This document shows positions 1 to 8,397 of a DNA stretch of 39,282 bases, one piece after another (the stretch's first letter is position 1; each line of letters opens with the position of its first letter). The stretch comes from Agrobacterium larrymoorei (GTDB taxonomy: Bacteria > Pseudomonadota > Alphaproteobacteria > Rhizobiales > Rhizobiaceae), in contig NZ_JAAMFB010000033.1 of the NCBI RefSeq assembly GCF_013322225.1, positions 1 through 39,282 of the forward strand, given 5' to 3'. Under the pieces are notes generated by a model. The model searched no databases and was not told the DNA's origin. It was given only the letters and a program-made list of their open reading frames with translations. The translations under genes were made by a program, and so were the position numbers.

Positions 1-96
1 CAAAGCTGAACTGAGAACCGCTCTTCATCGCCATGCCACCGCCCCTTCGATCGCTCACAAACAAAGTGAATCATATTCGTCGGGTTTTGCAATGGT

Positions 97-167
97 CCCC
101 TTGTGGGAGAGGATAGAAAACCTCAATCTTCGCAAAGCGAAGTCATAGGTTTTCTTGGTGAGGGGTT
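97..167. repeat. Hairpin repeat family A, copy 1
   Basis: Imperfect palindrome flanked by GTGGGAGAGG and GGTGAGGGG. The outer stem is AGAAAACCT (115-123) with AGGTTTTCT (147-155). The apical stem is CTTCGC/GCGAAG (128-142) with a 3-base loop. Two further copies lie at 29194-29260 and 39041-39112. It sits between the window edge and the terminator of the DUF1328 gene. I see no gene in 1-186. Confidence 0.85.
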
Positions 168-186
168 CTTCCCCCCCATGCCATCC

Positions 187-211
187 AAAAAAAGCGGGCC
201 ATCTGGCCCGC
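187..211 (-). terminator. Rho-independent terminator of the DUF1328 gene
   Basis: Read on the minus strand, a perfect 7-bp stem GCGGGCC/GGCCCGC with an AGAT loop is followed directly by seven T residues. It lies 26 bases beyond the stop codon of the small membrane protein gene. Confidence 0.85.
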
Positions 212-236
212 CTCTCCAAAACCTATCAGCAGTGTC

Positions 237-410
237 TCAGAGTATCGCCTGGCCAGCCATCAGTGCCAGCACGAGGAAGATCACGAAGATCACCACGGCG
301 ATGAAGAACAGAATGCGCGCGATGCCCGACGCCGCGGCGGAGATTCCGGTGAAGCCGAATACACCGGCGATCAGCGAGATAACGAAGAATATGAGGGCCC
401 ACTTCAGCAT
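237..410 (-). CDS. DUF1328 (YtjA/UPF0391) small membrane protein
   Basis: This 57-residue protein of the DUF1328 family begins [20 protein letters not shown] and ends MAGQAIL. It has two hydrophobic segments, about residues 4-21 and 30-52, separated by a short small-residue linker (TGISAAASG), which is the usual family layout and length. Members are predicted inner-membrane proteins of unknown biochemical function, often induced by stress. The ATG follows an A-rich stretch with AAAGAG, a modest ribosome binding site. A strong terminator lies just after the stop, and no neighbour shares its strand closely, so it looks monocistronic. The family call rests on sequence recognition; the role is unknown. 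Confidence 0.88.
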   Translation of the reverse strand: MLKWALIFFVISLIAGVFGFTGISAAASGIARILFFIAVVIFVIFLVLALMAGQAIL

Positions 411-546
411 GGTTTTTCTCTTTCGTCAGAGTTGAAACGGGCAAACGCGGCGCGTTTGTCTTGCTCATATTGACGCGGAAGAATGGGGTACGGTTCCACC
501 GCTCTGAAAAGATACTTTCAAAATGCGTGTGGTATCGAGGTGCAGG

Positions 547-1398
547 TCAGATAACTGCGTGGTTCTCGCTCGTCCGTCGCGCTTTTACCGTCGTGCGGAT
601 GAAGGCGGCGATGAAGATCGCGGTCATGATGAGGACGATGGTGGGCGCGGGCGCGCTGTCGATGATGAAGCTCGCCCAGATGCCGATGAGCGAAGACGAT
701 ACCGCGACGATCACCGCCACCACCATCATGCTCGAAAATCGGCGCGTGAGCAGGAAGGCGATTGCTCCGGGCGCTACCAGCATGGCTACGGAGAGGATGA
801 TGCCGATCGCTTGAAGCGCACCGACGACAGTAAGCGACAGCACCGCCAGCAGGCCGTAATGCAATATGCGCACCGGAAGGCCAATGGCCTTGGCATGCTG
901 CGCATCGAAAGCATGAACCAGCAGATCCTTACGCAAGATGCCAAGAAACAGCGTGGCGGCAAGCGCGATCAGCCCGGTCTCGATGATATCCGCCACCGAG
1001 ACGCCCAGCATGTCGCCGAAAAGGATGTGGTCCAGATGCACGTCGCTCTGCACCTTCACATAAAGCACGAGGCCAAGCCCGAACATTCCGGAAAAAACGA
1101 TGCCGAGCACTGTGTCTTCCTTGATGCGGCTGTTTTCCTTCAGGAAACCGGTGCCGAGTGCGCAGATCATGCCAGCGATGAATGCGCCGATGGAAAAAGG
1201 AATGCCAGCGATATAGGCGATCACCACGCCGGGCAGCACCGCGTGGGACACGGCATCCCCCATCAGCGACCAGCCTTTCAGCACCAGCAGGCAGGATAGC
1301 ATCGCCATCGGCACCGCAATCATCAGCGTAATGATGAAGGCATATTGCATGAAGGGAAGCTGGAAGGGCAGGAAGGTCAGTTCGAGATATTCGCTCAT
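547..1398 (-). CDS. Manganese/iron ABC transporter permease SitD
   Basis: This 283-residue polytopic permease of the ABC-3 (ZnuB/MntB/SitC-D) family is predicted to form, with SitC, the membrane channel of a divalent-metal importer. It has about eight hydrophobic segments. The motif LKGWSLMGDAVSHAVLPGVV near residues 41-60 is typical of the family, and the same motif recurs in SitC. It is the last gene of the sitABCD operon. Its ATG overlaps the sitC stop in an ATGA arrangement, implying translational coupling. I see no clear terminator after its stop. Mn(II) rather than Zn(II) is inferred from the binding protein and from the operators upstream of sitA. Confidence 0.93.
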   Translation of the reverse strand: MSEYLELTFLPFQLPFMQYAFIITLMIAVPMAMLSCLLVLKGWSLMGDAVSHAVLPGVVIAYIAGIPFSIGAFIAGMICALGTGFLKENSRIKEDTVLGIVFSGMFGLGLVLYVKVQSDVHLDHILFGDMLGVSVADIIETGLIALAATLFLGILRKDLLVHAFDAQHAKAIGLPVRILHYGLLAVLSLTVVGALQAIGIILSVAMLVAPGAIAFLLTRRFSSMMVVAVIVAVSSSLIGIWASFIIDSAPAPTIVLIMTAIFIAAFIRTTVKARRTSENHAVI

Positions 1399-2255
1399 GC
1401 GTCTGCCTCCAGCGCAGCTTTCGCCTTGGCGCGCGAGGCGAGATAGCCGTGCTTGGGCGCGAAAACGAATGCGGTGAGGAAGATCAATGTTTGCAGCACG
1501 ACGATAATGCCACCCGTTGCTCCATCCAGAAAATAGCTGAGGTACGCACCGGTAAAGCTTGTGCTTGCGCCAATCGCAAAGCTCATGCCGATCAGCCGCT
1601 CGAAACGGTCGGTCAGCAGATAGGCCGTCGCCCCCGGCGTCACCACCATGGCAACCACCAGAAACGCGCCGACTGTCTGCAATGCCGCGACCGTTGAAGC
1701 CGCAAGCAGCGTGAAGAAGATGACTTTCAGTATCTCGGGTTTCAGGCCGATGGTGCGGGCGTGGTTCTCATCGAAGAACACCACCATGAAATCCCGCCAT
1801 TTCACTGCCAGCACCAGAAGGCTGATGCCGCCGATCAGCGCCAGCTGGATGGTATCCTCGGTGGTGATCGCCAGAATATTGCCGAGAACGATGGTCTGGA
1901 TATTGATGGAGGTGGGCGACAGCGACACCATGAACAGGCCAAGCCCGAAGAAGGAGGTGAAGATCAGCCCGATGATCGCATCTTCCTTTAGTCGCGTCTT
2001 CTGGTTCAGGAACAGCATCGACCCTGCCGCGAGGCCACCCGACAGGAACGCGCCGAGCGAAAAGGGCAGGCCAAGCATATAGGCACCCGCCACACCCGGC
2101 ACGATGGCGTGGGACAGCGCATCGCCGATCAGCGACCAGCCTTTCAGCATCAGATAGGAGGACAGAAACCCGCAGACGCCACCCACCAGCGCGCTGACCC
2201 AGATTGCATTCAGCATGTAGGAATAGGTGAAGGGCTCAAGAAGAGTGTCGATCAC
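1395..2255 (-). CDS. Manganese/iron ABC transporter permease SitC
   Basis: This 286-residue ABC-3 family permease is the paralogue and likely partner of SitD in the inner membrane. The repeated motif [20 protein letters not shown] is present near residues 38-57, followed by the usual series of hydrophobic helices. The C-terminus ends in a short basic, alanine-rich cytosolic tail. Its start overlaps the sitB stop by four bases and its own stop overlaps the sitD start, so the whole cluster is probably one translationally coupled transcript. SitC and SitD are close enough in sequence that the C/D assignment rests on gene order and is partly conventional. Confidence 0.93.
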   Translation of the reverse strand: MIDTLLEPFTYSYMLNAIWVSALVGGVCGFLSSYLMLKGWSLIGDALSHAIVPGVAGAYMLGLPFSLGAFLSGGLAAGSMLFLNQKTRLKEDAIIGLIFTSFFGLGLFMVSLSPTSINIQTIVLGNILAITTEDTIQLALIGGISLLVLAVKWRDFMVVFFDENHARTIGLKPEILKVIFFTLLAASTVAALQTVGAFLVVAMVVTPGATAYLLTDRFERLIGMSFAIGASTSFTGAYLSYFLDGATGGIIVVLQTLIFLTAFVFAPKHGYLASRAKAKAALEADA

Positions 2256-3139
2256 CGCTCTTCCTCCTGCACCGGTTCGGGCTTGTGTCCATTCTGGCCA
2301 TAGATGACGAAGGGCCGCTCGTCGTCGGTAATCACCTTCAGGCGCCGCGGATCGGCATCGTCGTGCAGATCGGTGCCGCCGAGAATGAAGTGGCGCAGGC
2401 TGCCGCCGAATGCCTTTTGCAAATTCTCTTCGGTAAAGGTGTCTTTCGTCTTGCCAGAGGCGATCACGGTTCCCTTGACGAACACGGCGCGGTCGCAGAA
2501 CTCCGGTACGCTGCCGAGATTGTGGGTGGAAACCAGCATGACGCGACCTTCGTCGCGCAGCGATTTCAACAGGGCGATGATCTGCTCTTCGGTCGTCACA
2601 TCGACGCCGGTAAAGGGTTCGTCCAGCAGAATGATCTGGCCTTCCTGCGCCAATGCGCGCGCCAGAAACACGCGCTTCTTCTGCCCACCGGAAAGCTCGC
2701 CGATCTGCCGTTTGCGATAATCCAGCATGTTGACGCGTTTCAGTGCCTCTTCCACCATTTGGTGGTCGCGTCTGGAAGGAATGCGCAGGAAGTTCATGTG
2801 GCCGTATCGGCCCATCATCACCACGTCTTCCACCAGAACCGGAAAGCTCCAGTCCACCTCTTCCGCCTGCGGCACATAGGCCACGAGGTTCTTCTTTAGC
2901 GCATCTTTCGCAGGCTCATCGAAAATCGAGACGGAACCGGCAGCCAGCGGCACGAAGCCCATAATGGCCTTGAAAATGGTGGATTTGCCAGCGCCATTGA
3001 CGCCGACAAGCGCGGTGATGGTGCCGCGGGGAATGGAAAAGCTGGCGGACCTCAGTGCCGTGTGACCGTTTCGATAGGTCACCGTGACATTGTCGATGGC
3101 AAGGCCGCTACTGGTGCTTTTCCGTTTCCCCATCATCAT
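2252..3139 (-). CDS. Manganese/iron ABC transporter ATP-binding protein SitB
   Basis: This 295-residue ABC ATPase is predicted to power metal import through SitCD on the cytoplasmic face. Walker A is GVNGAGKST (about 46-54), the Q-loop lies near [10 protein letters not shown], the signature is LSGGQKKR (149-156), Walker B is QIILLDEPF and the switch histidine is in STHN. After the nucleotide-binding domain there is a C-terminal extension of about 50 residues with no recognised motif. The start overlaps the sitA stop and the stop overlaps the sitC start, both in ATGA-type junctions. Three consecutive Met codons open the frame (MMMGKRK), so the exact start may vary by one or two codons. Confidence 0.94.
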   Translation of the reverse strand: MMMGKRKSTSSGLAIDNVTVTYRNGHTALRSASFSIPRGTITALVGVNGAGKSTIFKAIMGFVPLAAGSVSIFDEPAKDALKKNLVAYVPQAEEVDWSFPVLVEDVVMMGRYGHMNFLRIPSRRDHQMVEEALKRVNMLDYRKRQIGELSGGQKKRVFLARALAQEGQIILLDEPFTGVDVTTEEQIIALLKSLRDEGRVMLVSTHNLGSVPEFCDRAVFVKGTVIASGKTKDTFTEENLQKAFGGSLRHFILGGTDLHDDADPRRLKVITDDERPFVIYGQNGHKPEPVQEEER

Positions 3140-4035
3140 TGCGCAAGGCCCTTTACGATTGTGCTGGTGGTGACGCGCAGCAGGTCCAGATAGGTGGGCA
3201 CCGGGCCGTCCGCTTCGCTGAGCGAATCCACATAGAGAATGCCGCCATAGGCCGCGCCCGTTTCCTTCGCCACCTGCTTTGCCGGGTCGGCGGAAACGGT
3301 GCTTTCACTGAAAATGACGTGAACATTGTTGGCGCGCATGGCATCGATCACACCGCGCACCTGCTGCGGAGTGCCCTGGCTGTCGGCATTCACCGGCCAG
3401 AGGAACAGCTCTTTCAGCCCGAAATCCCGCGCAAGATAGGAAAACGCCCCTTCGCTCGTCACCAGCCAGCGCTTGGCCTCCGGCAGGGATGCGATGGCAT
3501 CGCGCATCGGCTGGATTTCCTGTTTGATCTTCTCGGAATAGGCTTTCGCATTGGCCGTATAGATTTCGGTATGGGCGGGATCGATCTGCGCCAAAGCCTT
3601 GCGGATGTTTTCGACATAGATCAGGGCATTGTCGGGAGACATCCAGGCATGCGGATTGGGCTTGCCCTGATAGGCGCCACCGCTGATCGAGATCGGGGTA
3701 ATGCCTTCGCTCACCGTCACGTTGGGAACGTCAGAGAGATTAGCGAGAAATTTTTGAAACCAGAGTTCGAGGTTCAGCCCGTTCCACAGAACAAGGTCGG
3801 CGTCGCGCGCTCTGAGTATATCACGCGGGGTTGGCTGGTAATTGTGAATTTCCGCGCCGGGCTTGGTGATGCTTTCCACCTCGGCGGCATCGCCTGCGAC
3901 ATTGCGTGCCATGTCCGCAATAATGGTGAAGGTGGTTACGACCTTCGGCTTTTCCTGCGCTGTGGCGGCGAAGGGCAGCAGGAGTGTTGCGGTGAACAGG
4001 GCGGAAATCAAACTCTTCAGCGTCATGAACGACAT
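3136..4035 (-). CDS. Manganese/iron ABC transporter substrate-binding protein SitA
   Basis: This 299-residue periplasmic metal-binding protein belongs to the cluster A-I (ZnuA/MntC/SitA) family. A Sec signal peptide ends at about FAATAQ (residue 27). The four family ligands are recognisable as His64 (GAEIHNYQP), His129 (NPHAW), Glu195 (TSEGAF) and Asp270 (YVDSLS). The third ligand being Glu and the absence of a His-rich loop fit a Mn/Fe rather than a Zn protein. I chose the ATG preceded by AAGAGG. An in-frame ATG 60 bases upstream would lie inside the operators and give a poor signal peptide. Expression is probably repressed by the Mn-responsive Fur homologue Mur, inferred from the two palindromes upstream. 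Confidence 0.94.
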   Translation of the reverse strand: MSFMTLKSLISALFTATLLLPFAATAQEKPKVVTTFTIIADMARNVAGDAAEVESITKPGAEIHNYQPTPRDILRARDADLVLWNGLNLELWFQKFLANLSDVPNVTVSEGITPISISGGAYQGKPNPHAWMSPDNALIYVENIRKALAQIDPAHTEIYTANAKAYSEKIKQEIQPMRDAIASLPEAKRWLVTSEGAFSYLARDFGLKELFLWPVNADSQGTPQQVRGVIDAMRANNVHVIFSESTVSADPAKQVAKETGAAYGGILYVDSLSEADGPVPTYLDLLRVTTSTIVKGLAQ

Positions 4036-4045
4036 CAAACCTCTT

Positions 4046-4062
4046 TTGCGATTAATTCGCAA
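4046..4062. promoter_or_regulatory. Putative Mur (Fur-family) operator 1 of sitABCD
   Basis: The 17-base palindrome TTGCGATTAATTCGCAA has six-base arms (TTGCGA/TCGCAA) and a five-base centre. It lies 11 bases upstream of the sitA ATG. A related site follows at 4102-4116. Rhizobial sit operons are known to be repressed by Mur through two palindromic sites. The match here is by form and position only. Confidence 0.65.
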
Positions 4063-4101
4063 TAGCAATTTGAGTTCCATTTTTCGAAATGTCAATGCTA
4101 T

Positions 4102-4116
4102 TGCAACTCATTCGCA
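4102..4116. promoter_or_regulatory. Putative Mur (Fur-family) operator 2 of sitABCD
   Basis: TGCAACTCATTCGCA has the same TGCRA-N5-TYGCA form as operator 1. The block GCAATAGC, adjacent to operator 1 at 4059-4066, recurs in inverted orientation at 4097-4104. The two extended sites are therefore mirror images around the probable promoter. The rest of 4117-4361 holds no gene I can support. Confidence 0.6.
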
Positions 4117-4361
4117 TCACGGGAGAATGACTTTTCCCGACGGGCTCAAATTCACAACGAAGGCACAAAACTGCCGAAGTCCAAAAATGGTTCAGGTGAA
4201 TTCTTGGAATCCTTCATGAGTTAAACCTTCTTCAATGAGAATTGTTCAGGATCATACCTTGCACGGAAACGGTCACGCCGTTGCCGCGCTCATTCGTTCA
4301 GCGGGTTGCATGCCTGTGGAGCGGGGCTTGAAACGGGGTAGTCGATGTCGAGACGTTCGAC

Positions 4362-5309
4362 GTGAAGGCAGTGTTCAAAAGAATACGGTTTTCTCGCAAG
4401 ATTTTGGTGGCAGGCGGCGCGTTCCTTCTTTTCGGAGGAGCGTCGGGCGTGGCCGCTATTCTTGTCGGGAAAGACCGTTTCTTGGGACCGTCCGAAGCCT
4501 CCGTCAACGGTCTGGAATGCCAGACCGCGCAAAAGGTCGACATAAAGAAGAATGGTACTTTCTGGGTCAGAAAATTCATTCGCACGGAGGGAGGCGATGG
4601 CGTGGAACGCGCCAAGACCGCGCTTCGCGTGGCAAAGGCGGTCTATGACCGTGAAAAGCCTGACCTTGTACAGATTTCCGTTCTGGACACGGACGGCCCG
4701 CAGATGCGCTCCGAAATGCGTGGACGGGCGATAGCCGCACAGGCCGTCTTCATTCCCGATACGAGCAAGCTCCCGCAGGATGCGCATCCGCAGGAATATT
4801 CCGTTTTCTATTATGATGGCGACGCCAGCGGCGATGGCCTGTTCTATGGCATGCGTATCGATGTGACGGTCGAAGATGCCGAAGGCATGATGGCGGGCCT
4901 GACCAGATTTGCCGATTGCGCAGACCCCGCCAGCGAGACGCCCGCCGGTGGTCGTGGTGAGACGGCCAAGTCAACCGGGCACGAGGCGGCAGCGCCCTCT
5001 CACGACGCACCGGGCGCGACCAAGGAAGACCATCCCCCGGTCACTGAACCGGCTCACCCGGAAAGCACGTCCGGTCATCCGCCGGAAAATAACAGCGCGC
5101 AGGACGAACAGTTACTCACCTCGACGCCGGAAAGCGAAAGCCAGAGCTTCTTCAGTCTGGGCTATCTCAAATCCCTGATTTTCGGAAAGGGTTCGACGAC
5201 GGCAATCGCGGCACAGCCCGAGGCTGCGGCAGGGAAAACCGAACCCGTAACGGAAGATGCGCCTCCGCCTGAATCCCACGGTGAGCCGCCTGTCGCTGCA
5301 GGGCATTAG
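4362..5309 (+). CDS. Membrane-anchored periplasmic protein of unknown function
   Basis: I do not recognise a family for this 315-residue protein. It begins with a basic stretch (MKAVFKRIRFSRK) and one hydrophobic segment at about 14-36, suggesting an inner-membrane anchor with the rest in the periplasm. A folded domain of about 150 residues follows, with two cysteines (in GLECQ and FADCADP) that could form a disulfide. From about residue 190 the sequence becomes rich in Pro, Glu, Ser, Thr and His, apart from a short hydrophobic patch (SFFSLGYLKSLIFG), and looks disordered. The start is GTG with no strong ribosome binding site, so it is uncertain. It converges on emrB, with a weak TTGGGG/CCCCAA dyad (5327-5354) between them. 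Confidence 0.7.
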   Translation: MKAVFKRIRFSRKILVAGGAFLLFGGASGVAAILVGKDRFLGPSEASVNGLECQTAQKVDIKKNGTFWVRKFIRTEGGDGVERAKTALRVAKAVYDREKPDLVQISVLDTDGPQMRSEMRGRAIAAQAVFIPDTSKLPQDAHPQEYSVFYYDGDASGDGLFYGMRIDVTVEDAEGMMAGLTRFADCADPASETPAGGRGETAKSTGHEAAAPSHDAPGATKEDHPPVTEPAHPESTSGHPPENNSAQDEQLLTSTPESESQSFFSLGYLKSLIFGKGSTTAIAAQPEAAAGKTEPVTEDAPPPESHGEPPVAAGH

Positions 5310-5400
5310 AAGAGGTCTCAAACGATTTGGGGCCGCCATTTCTGACGACCCCAAGCGCTGCGGTGGATGGGCGTGAGCGGTTATGATGCCGCCAGTTATC

Positions 5401-6984
5401 TCAATGCGCGGCGTCCGGCGGCGGTGCCGCCTTCGGCTTGTTGATCAACAGCGTCAGCAGGACCAGACTGCTGAACAGGATGGTCAGGCCGAGGAAAACA
5501 TCTGCGAAAGCCAGAAGCCATGCCTGCTGGGAAACGACGCCGACCAGTTTCTTCACGGCAACGGATGCACCGTCGAGACCGTAGGAATCGTAGTTGGCTC
5601 CAACGCTGTTCAGCCATTCCAGTGCTGCCGGATTGCCGTAGTTCACATGCTCGGCAATGCGCACGTAGTGGTCGTCGGTGCGCTGGCTGAGCAGGGTGTT
5701 GATGATCGCCAGACCCACGGCACCGCCAAGGTTTCGCGTCAGGTTGAACAGGCCCGATGCGTTCTTGATACGCGCTGGCGGCAGCGTTCCAAGCGCAATG
5801 TTGTTGATCGGCACCATGCACATCATCAATCCGAAACCGCGCAGGATCTGCGGGATCAGCAATTCGTAGAAATCCCAGTCTCCCGTCACGTGCGTCATGA
5901 TCCATGTGCCGGAAGCAAAGCTGATGAAGCCGATGACCATCATGATGCGCAGATCGAGCTTGGCGGAAAGCTTGCCCGCGATCGGCGCTGTGAAGAACAT
6001 CGCAAGGCCCGAAACGAACATGGTCTCGCCGATCATCAGCGCATCGTAGCCGCGCACGCGTCCGAGATAGAGCGGATACATGTAGGTCAGACCGTAAAGG
6101 CCGATGCCCATGACGAAGGAAAATAGCGAGCCGATGGAAAAATTCCGGTCCGCAAAGGCGCGCAGATCCACCACCGGGAAATCCACCTTGAAGGCGCGCC
6201 AGAAAAACACGACCGCGCCGATTGTCATGGCGATGGCACCGAGCACGATATGGCTGTCGTTGAACCAGTCGTTGTTGTTGCCCTCTTCCAGAACATATTC
6301 CAGCGAACCGAGGAAGACACCCATGGAGATGAGGCCCCACCAGTCGAACTTCTTCCAGAGCGATTTTTCAGGCTGGTCGAAATCGATCAGGTTCCATGTC
6401 AGGAGGGTGACGATGATGCCCGGAATGATGTTGACGAGGAACAGCCAGTGCCAGGAAAAGGCATTGGAAAGATAGCCGCCGACGGTTGGCCCGATGGTGG
6501 GCGCAAGCGTTGCCACAAGGCCGATGATGGGCGAGACCACGGAACGTTTCGAAGGTGGGAAGATGGTAAAGGCGGCGGCAAAGACGGATGGGATCATGCC
6601 GCCGCCTATGAAGCCCTGAATGGCTCGGTAGACGATCATCTGGTCGATGTTCGTCGCGGTCGCACACAGGGCACTGGAAATGGTGAAGCCCGCAGCACAG
6701 GTCGCAAAAAGGACGCGGGTGGACAGGATGCGCGCCAGCGTTCCCGACAGCGGGATCATGATGACTTCCGCAATCAGATAGGAGGTCTGCACCCAGGCGA
6801 TTTCATCCGAACCGGCACCTAGGCCCGCCTGGATTTCGGCAAGCGATGCGGACACGATCTGGATGTCGAGGATCGACATGAACATGCCGAACACCATCGC
6901 GAAAAAGGCGATAAGGCGTCTGCGGTCCATCGGAGGATCGGCGGCAGGCGCTTTGCCGACCGCCATGCTGGCTGTTGCCGCCAT
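5401..6984 (-). CDS. DHA2-family MFS drug efflux permease EmrB
   Basis: This 527-residue major facilitator protein of the 14-helix DHA2 (EmrB/QacA) family is predicted to export lipophilic drugs using the proton gradient. The first helix carries the typical MFGMFMSILDIQIVSASLAE segment, followed by IAWVQTSYLIAEVIMIPLSG. The antiporter motif C region (GPTVGGYLS, near residue 167) follows. The length is normal for the family. It lies 56 bases downstream of emrA on the same strand. The pair should form a tripartite pump with an outer-membrane TolC-like protein encoded elsewhere. Regulation is probably by the TetR-family protein encoded divergently upstream of emrA. Confidence 0.93.
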   Translation of the reverse strand: MAATASMAVGKAPAADPPMDRRRLIAFFAMVFGMFMSILDIQIVSASLAEIQAGLGAGSDEIAWVQTSYLIAEVIMIPLSGTLARILSTRVLFATCAAGFTISSALCATATNIDQMIVYRAIQGFIGGGMIPSVFAAAFTIFPPSKRSVVSPIIGLVATLAPTIGPTVGGYLSNAFSWHWLFLVNIIPGIIVTLLTWNLIDFDQPEKSLWKKFDWWGLISMGVFLGSLEYVLEEGNNNDWFNDSHIVLGAIAMTIGAVVFFWRAFKVDFPVVDLRAFADRNFSIGSLFSFVMGIGLYGLTYMYPLYLGRVRGYDALMIGETMFVSGLAMFFTAPIAGKLSAKLDLRIMMVIGFISFASGTWIMTHVTGDWDFYELLIPQILRGFGLMMCMVPINNIALGTLPPARIKNASGLFNLTRNLGGAVGLAIINTLLSQRTDDHYVRIAEHVNYGNPAALEWLNSVGANYDSYGLDGASVAVKKLVGVVSQQAWLLAFADVFLGLTILFSSLVLLTLLINKPKAAPPPDAAH

Positions 6985-7040
6985 GATTTTGATCCCAACT
7001 CATACTGGCAGGCGCGTTCAGCGGCTCTGCCTCAATGATG

Positions 7041-8255
7041 TTACTTCGTTTGAACCTGTGCCGTCTGGCTTTGGTCGGGTGCGGTACGGGTGTCCACATC
7101 CACGACCACGCTCAGACCGGCCCGCAGCTTGTGCTTGGCAAGGTCTTCCTTGGAAAAGACCAGACGAACCGGGACGCGCTGGATGACCTTGGTGAAGTTG
7201 CCCGTCGCGTTTTCCGGCGGCAGCATGGAGAAGACCGAGCCGGAGGCAGGCGAAATCGATTGAACGGTGGCCGTGATCGGCTGGTCGTCGTAGGCATCGA
7301 CATGGACGCGCACCTTGGAGCCGGGCTCTATCCGGGCAAGCTGCGTTTCCTTGAAGTTGGCATCGATATAGAGCGCATCCATGGGAACCAGCGAGGCCAG
7401 CCGCTTGCCGACCGAAACGAGATCGCCCGTCTGGACGGAAAGATTGCCGATGACGCCATCGTAAGGTGCGCGCAGGACGGTGAAGGACAGGTCGCGGGCG
7501 GCCTTGTCACGGGCCAGTTCCAGCGTCTTGACGGAGCCTTCGGCTTCCTTGCGCTGGGCCTTCAGCAGTTCGATATTGGCCTGCGCCGAAACCACGCCCG
7601 CCTGTCCGGCCACGACATTCGCCTTGGCCTGCTCCAGTGCAATCTGGGCGTTGTCGGAAGAGGCGGCCGTGCCGACATCCTTCGACTGGAGTTCGCTCGC
7701 ACGCTTCTGGTTGATTTCCGCGCCGCGAAGCGCTGCATCCAGCGAGCCCTTCTGGGCCTGCGCCTGCGCAAGTGCTGCATCCGCACCGGAGATTTGCGCA
7801 TCGATACGGCCGAGCGAGAGCTTCTGTGTTTCAAGCTGGGCTTCCGCCTGCTCAAGGGCATTGCGATAATCGCCATCGTCCAGCGAAACCAGCGGATCGC
7901 CCGCCTTCACTTCCTGGTTGGCGACGACTTCGACCTTTGCGACGTAACCGGAAACCTTCGGCGAAATGACGGCGATGTCGCCCTTGATATAGGCGTCGTC
8001 GGTGGAAATCAGGAAGCGGCCATCCGTCCAGTAATTATAGCCGTACCAGCCGCCTGCCGCCAGAAGCGCAACGGCGACAACGGGAAGGAGAAACGATTTG
8101 CGCTTCTTCTTCTCTTCGGGTGCGGGGGCAGGCTGCGCGGCGGCGGCCTGTTCTGCCGCTACGGGCTTGTTTTCTTCGGTACGGGCTTCCGTATCCTCGG
8201 AAGAATTGACTGCACGAACTGCGCCATTCTTTTGGGCTGACATCGCTGACACCAT
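7041..8255 (-). CDS. HlyD-family periplasmic adaptor EmrA
   Basis: This 404-residue membrane fusion protein is predicted to link the EmrB permease to an outer-membrane channel. It has a cytosolic Ala/Lys-rich N-terminus and one membrane helix after KKKRKSF (about residues 55-73). The first lipoyl-like half (DDAYIKGDIAVISPKVSGYV) follows. A long helical hairpin rich in Ala, Gln and Glu comes next, then the second lipoyl half (LRAPYDGVIGNLSV) and a beta-barrel domain. Two in-frame ATGs, 12 bases apart, are possible starts. Neither has a clear Shine-Dalgarno sequence, so the longer is given. The promoter region contains two copies of a GAACC-N4-GGTTC operator shared with the divergent regulator gene. 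Confidence 0.92.
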   Translation of the reverse strand: MVSAMSAQKNGAVRAVNSSEDTEARTEENKPVAAEQAAAAQPAPAPEEKKKRKSFLLPVVAVALLAAGGWYGYNYWTDGRFLISTDDAYIKGDIAVISPKVSGYVAKVEVVANQEVKAGDPLVSLDDGDYRNALEQAEAQLETQKLSLGRIDAQISGADAALAQAQAQKGSLDAALRGAEINQKRASELQSKDVGTAASSDNAQIALEQAKANVVAGQAGVVSAQANIELLKAQRKEAEGSVKTLELARDKAARDLSFTVLRAPYDGVIGNLSVQTGDLVSVGKRLASLVPMDALYIDANFKETQLARIEPGSKVRVHVDAYDDQPITATVQSISPASGSVFSMLPPENATGNFTKVIQRVPVRLVFSKEDLAKHKLRAGLSVVVDVDTRTAPDQSQTAQVQTK

Positions 8256-8284
8256 GGACTATGAATTAGCAAATACTTCGAACT

Positions 8285-8298
8285 GAACCGTTCGGTTC
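8285..8298. promoter_or_regulatory. TetR-family operator O1 (emrA proximal)
   Basis: GAACCGTTCGGTTC is a palindrome with five-base arms and a four-base spacer. It matches the core of the longer site at 8337-8356 in arm sequence and spacing. It lies just downstream of the probable minus-strand -10 for emrAB and overlaps the region entering the plus-strand -35. Confidence 0.7.
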
Positions 8299-8300
8299 GA

Positions 8301-8331
8301 TTGACATAGTCCTTTTCGCATCACATATCAA
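8301..8331. promoter_or_regulatory. Face-to-face promoters of emrAB and the TetR gene
   Basis: On the plus strand TTGACA (8301-8306) is followed after 17 bases by CATATC, or after 18 by ATATCA. On the minus strand TTGATA (complement of 8326-8331) is followed after 17 bases by TATGTC (complement of 8303-8308). The two promoters thus overlap almost fully and are bracketed by the two palindromic operators. Assignments are by similarity to sigma-70 consensus only. Confidence 0.5.
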
Positions 8332-8336
8332 GTGGG

Positions 8337-8356
8337 ATCGAACCACTCGGTTCGAT
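8337..8356. promoter_or_regulatory. TetR-family operator O2 (regulator proximal)
   Basis: A perfect palindrome with eight-base arms ATCGAACC/GGTTCGAT and a four-base ACTC spacer, 42 bases upstream of the regulator start. Binding here would cover the start region of the regulator promoter and the upstream side of the emrAB -35. Confidence 0.75.
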
Positions 8357-8397
8357 TCATATTGAAAAAGACATGAACAACGATTACGGATCGTATC

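Noticed and set aside
523..1299. Long open frame on the plus strand opposite sitD
   Set aside because: It is rich in Asp, His, Arg and Gln as expected for the complement of a hydrophobic gene, and sitD is clearly coding. Similar frames opposite sitA (3139-4065), emrA (7035-8240) and the TetR gene (8266-9081) were rejected for the same reason.
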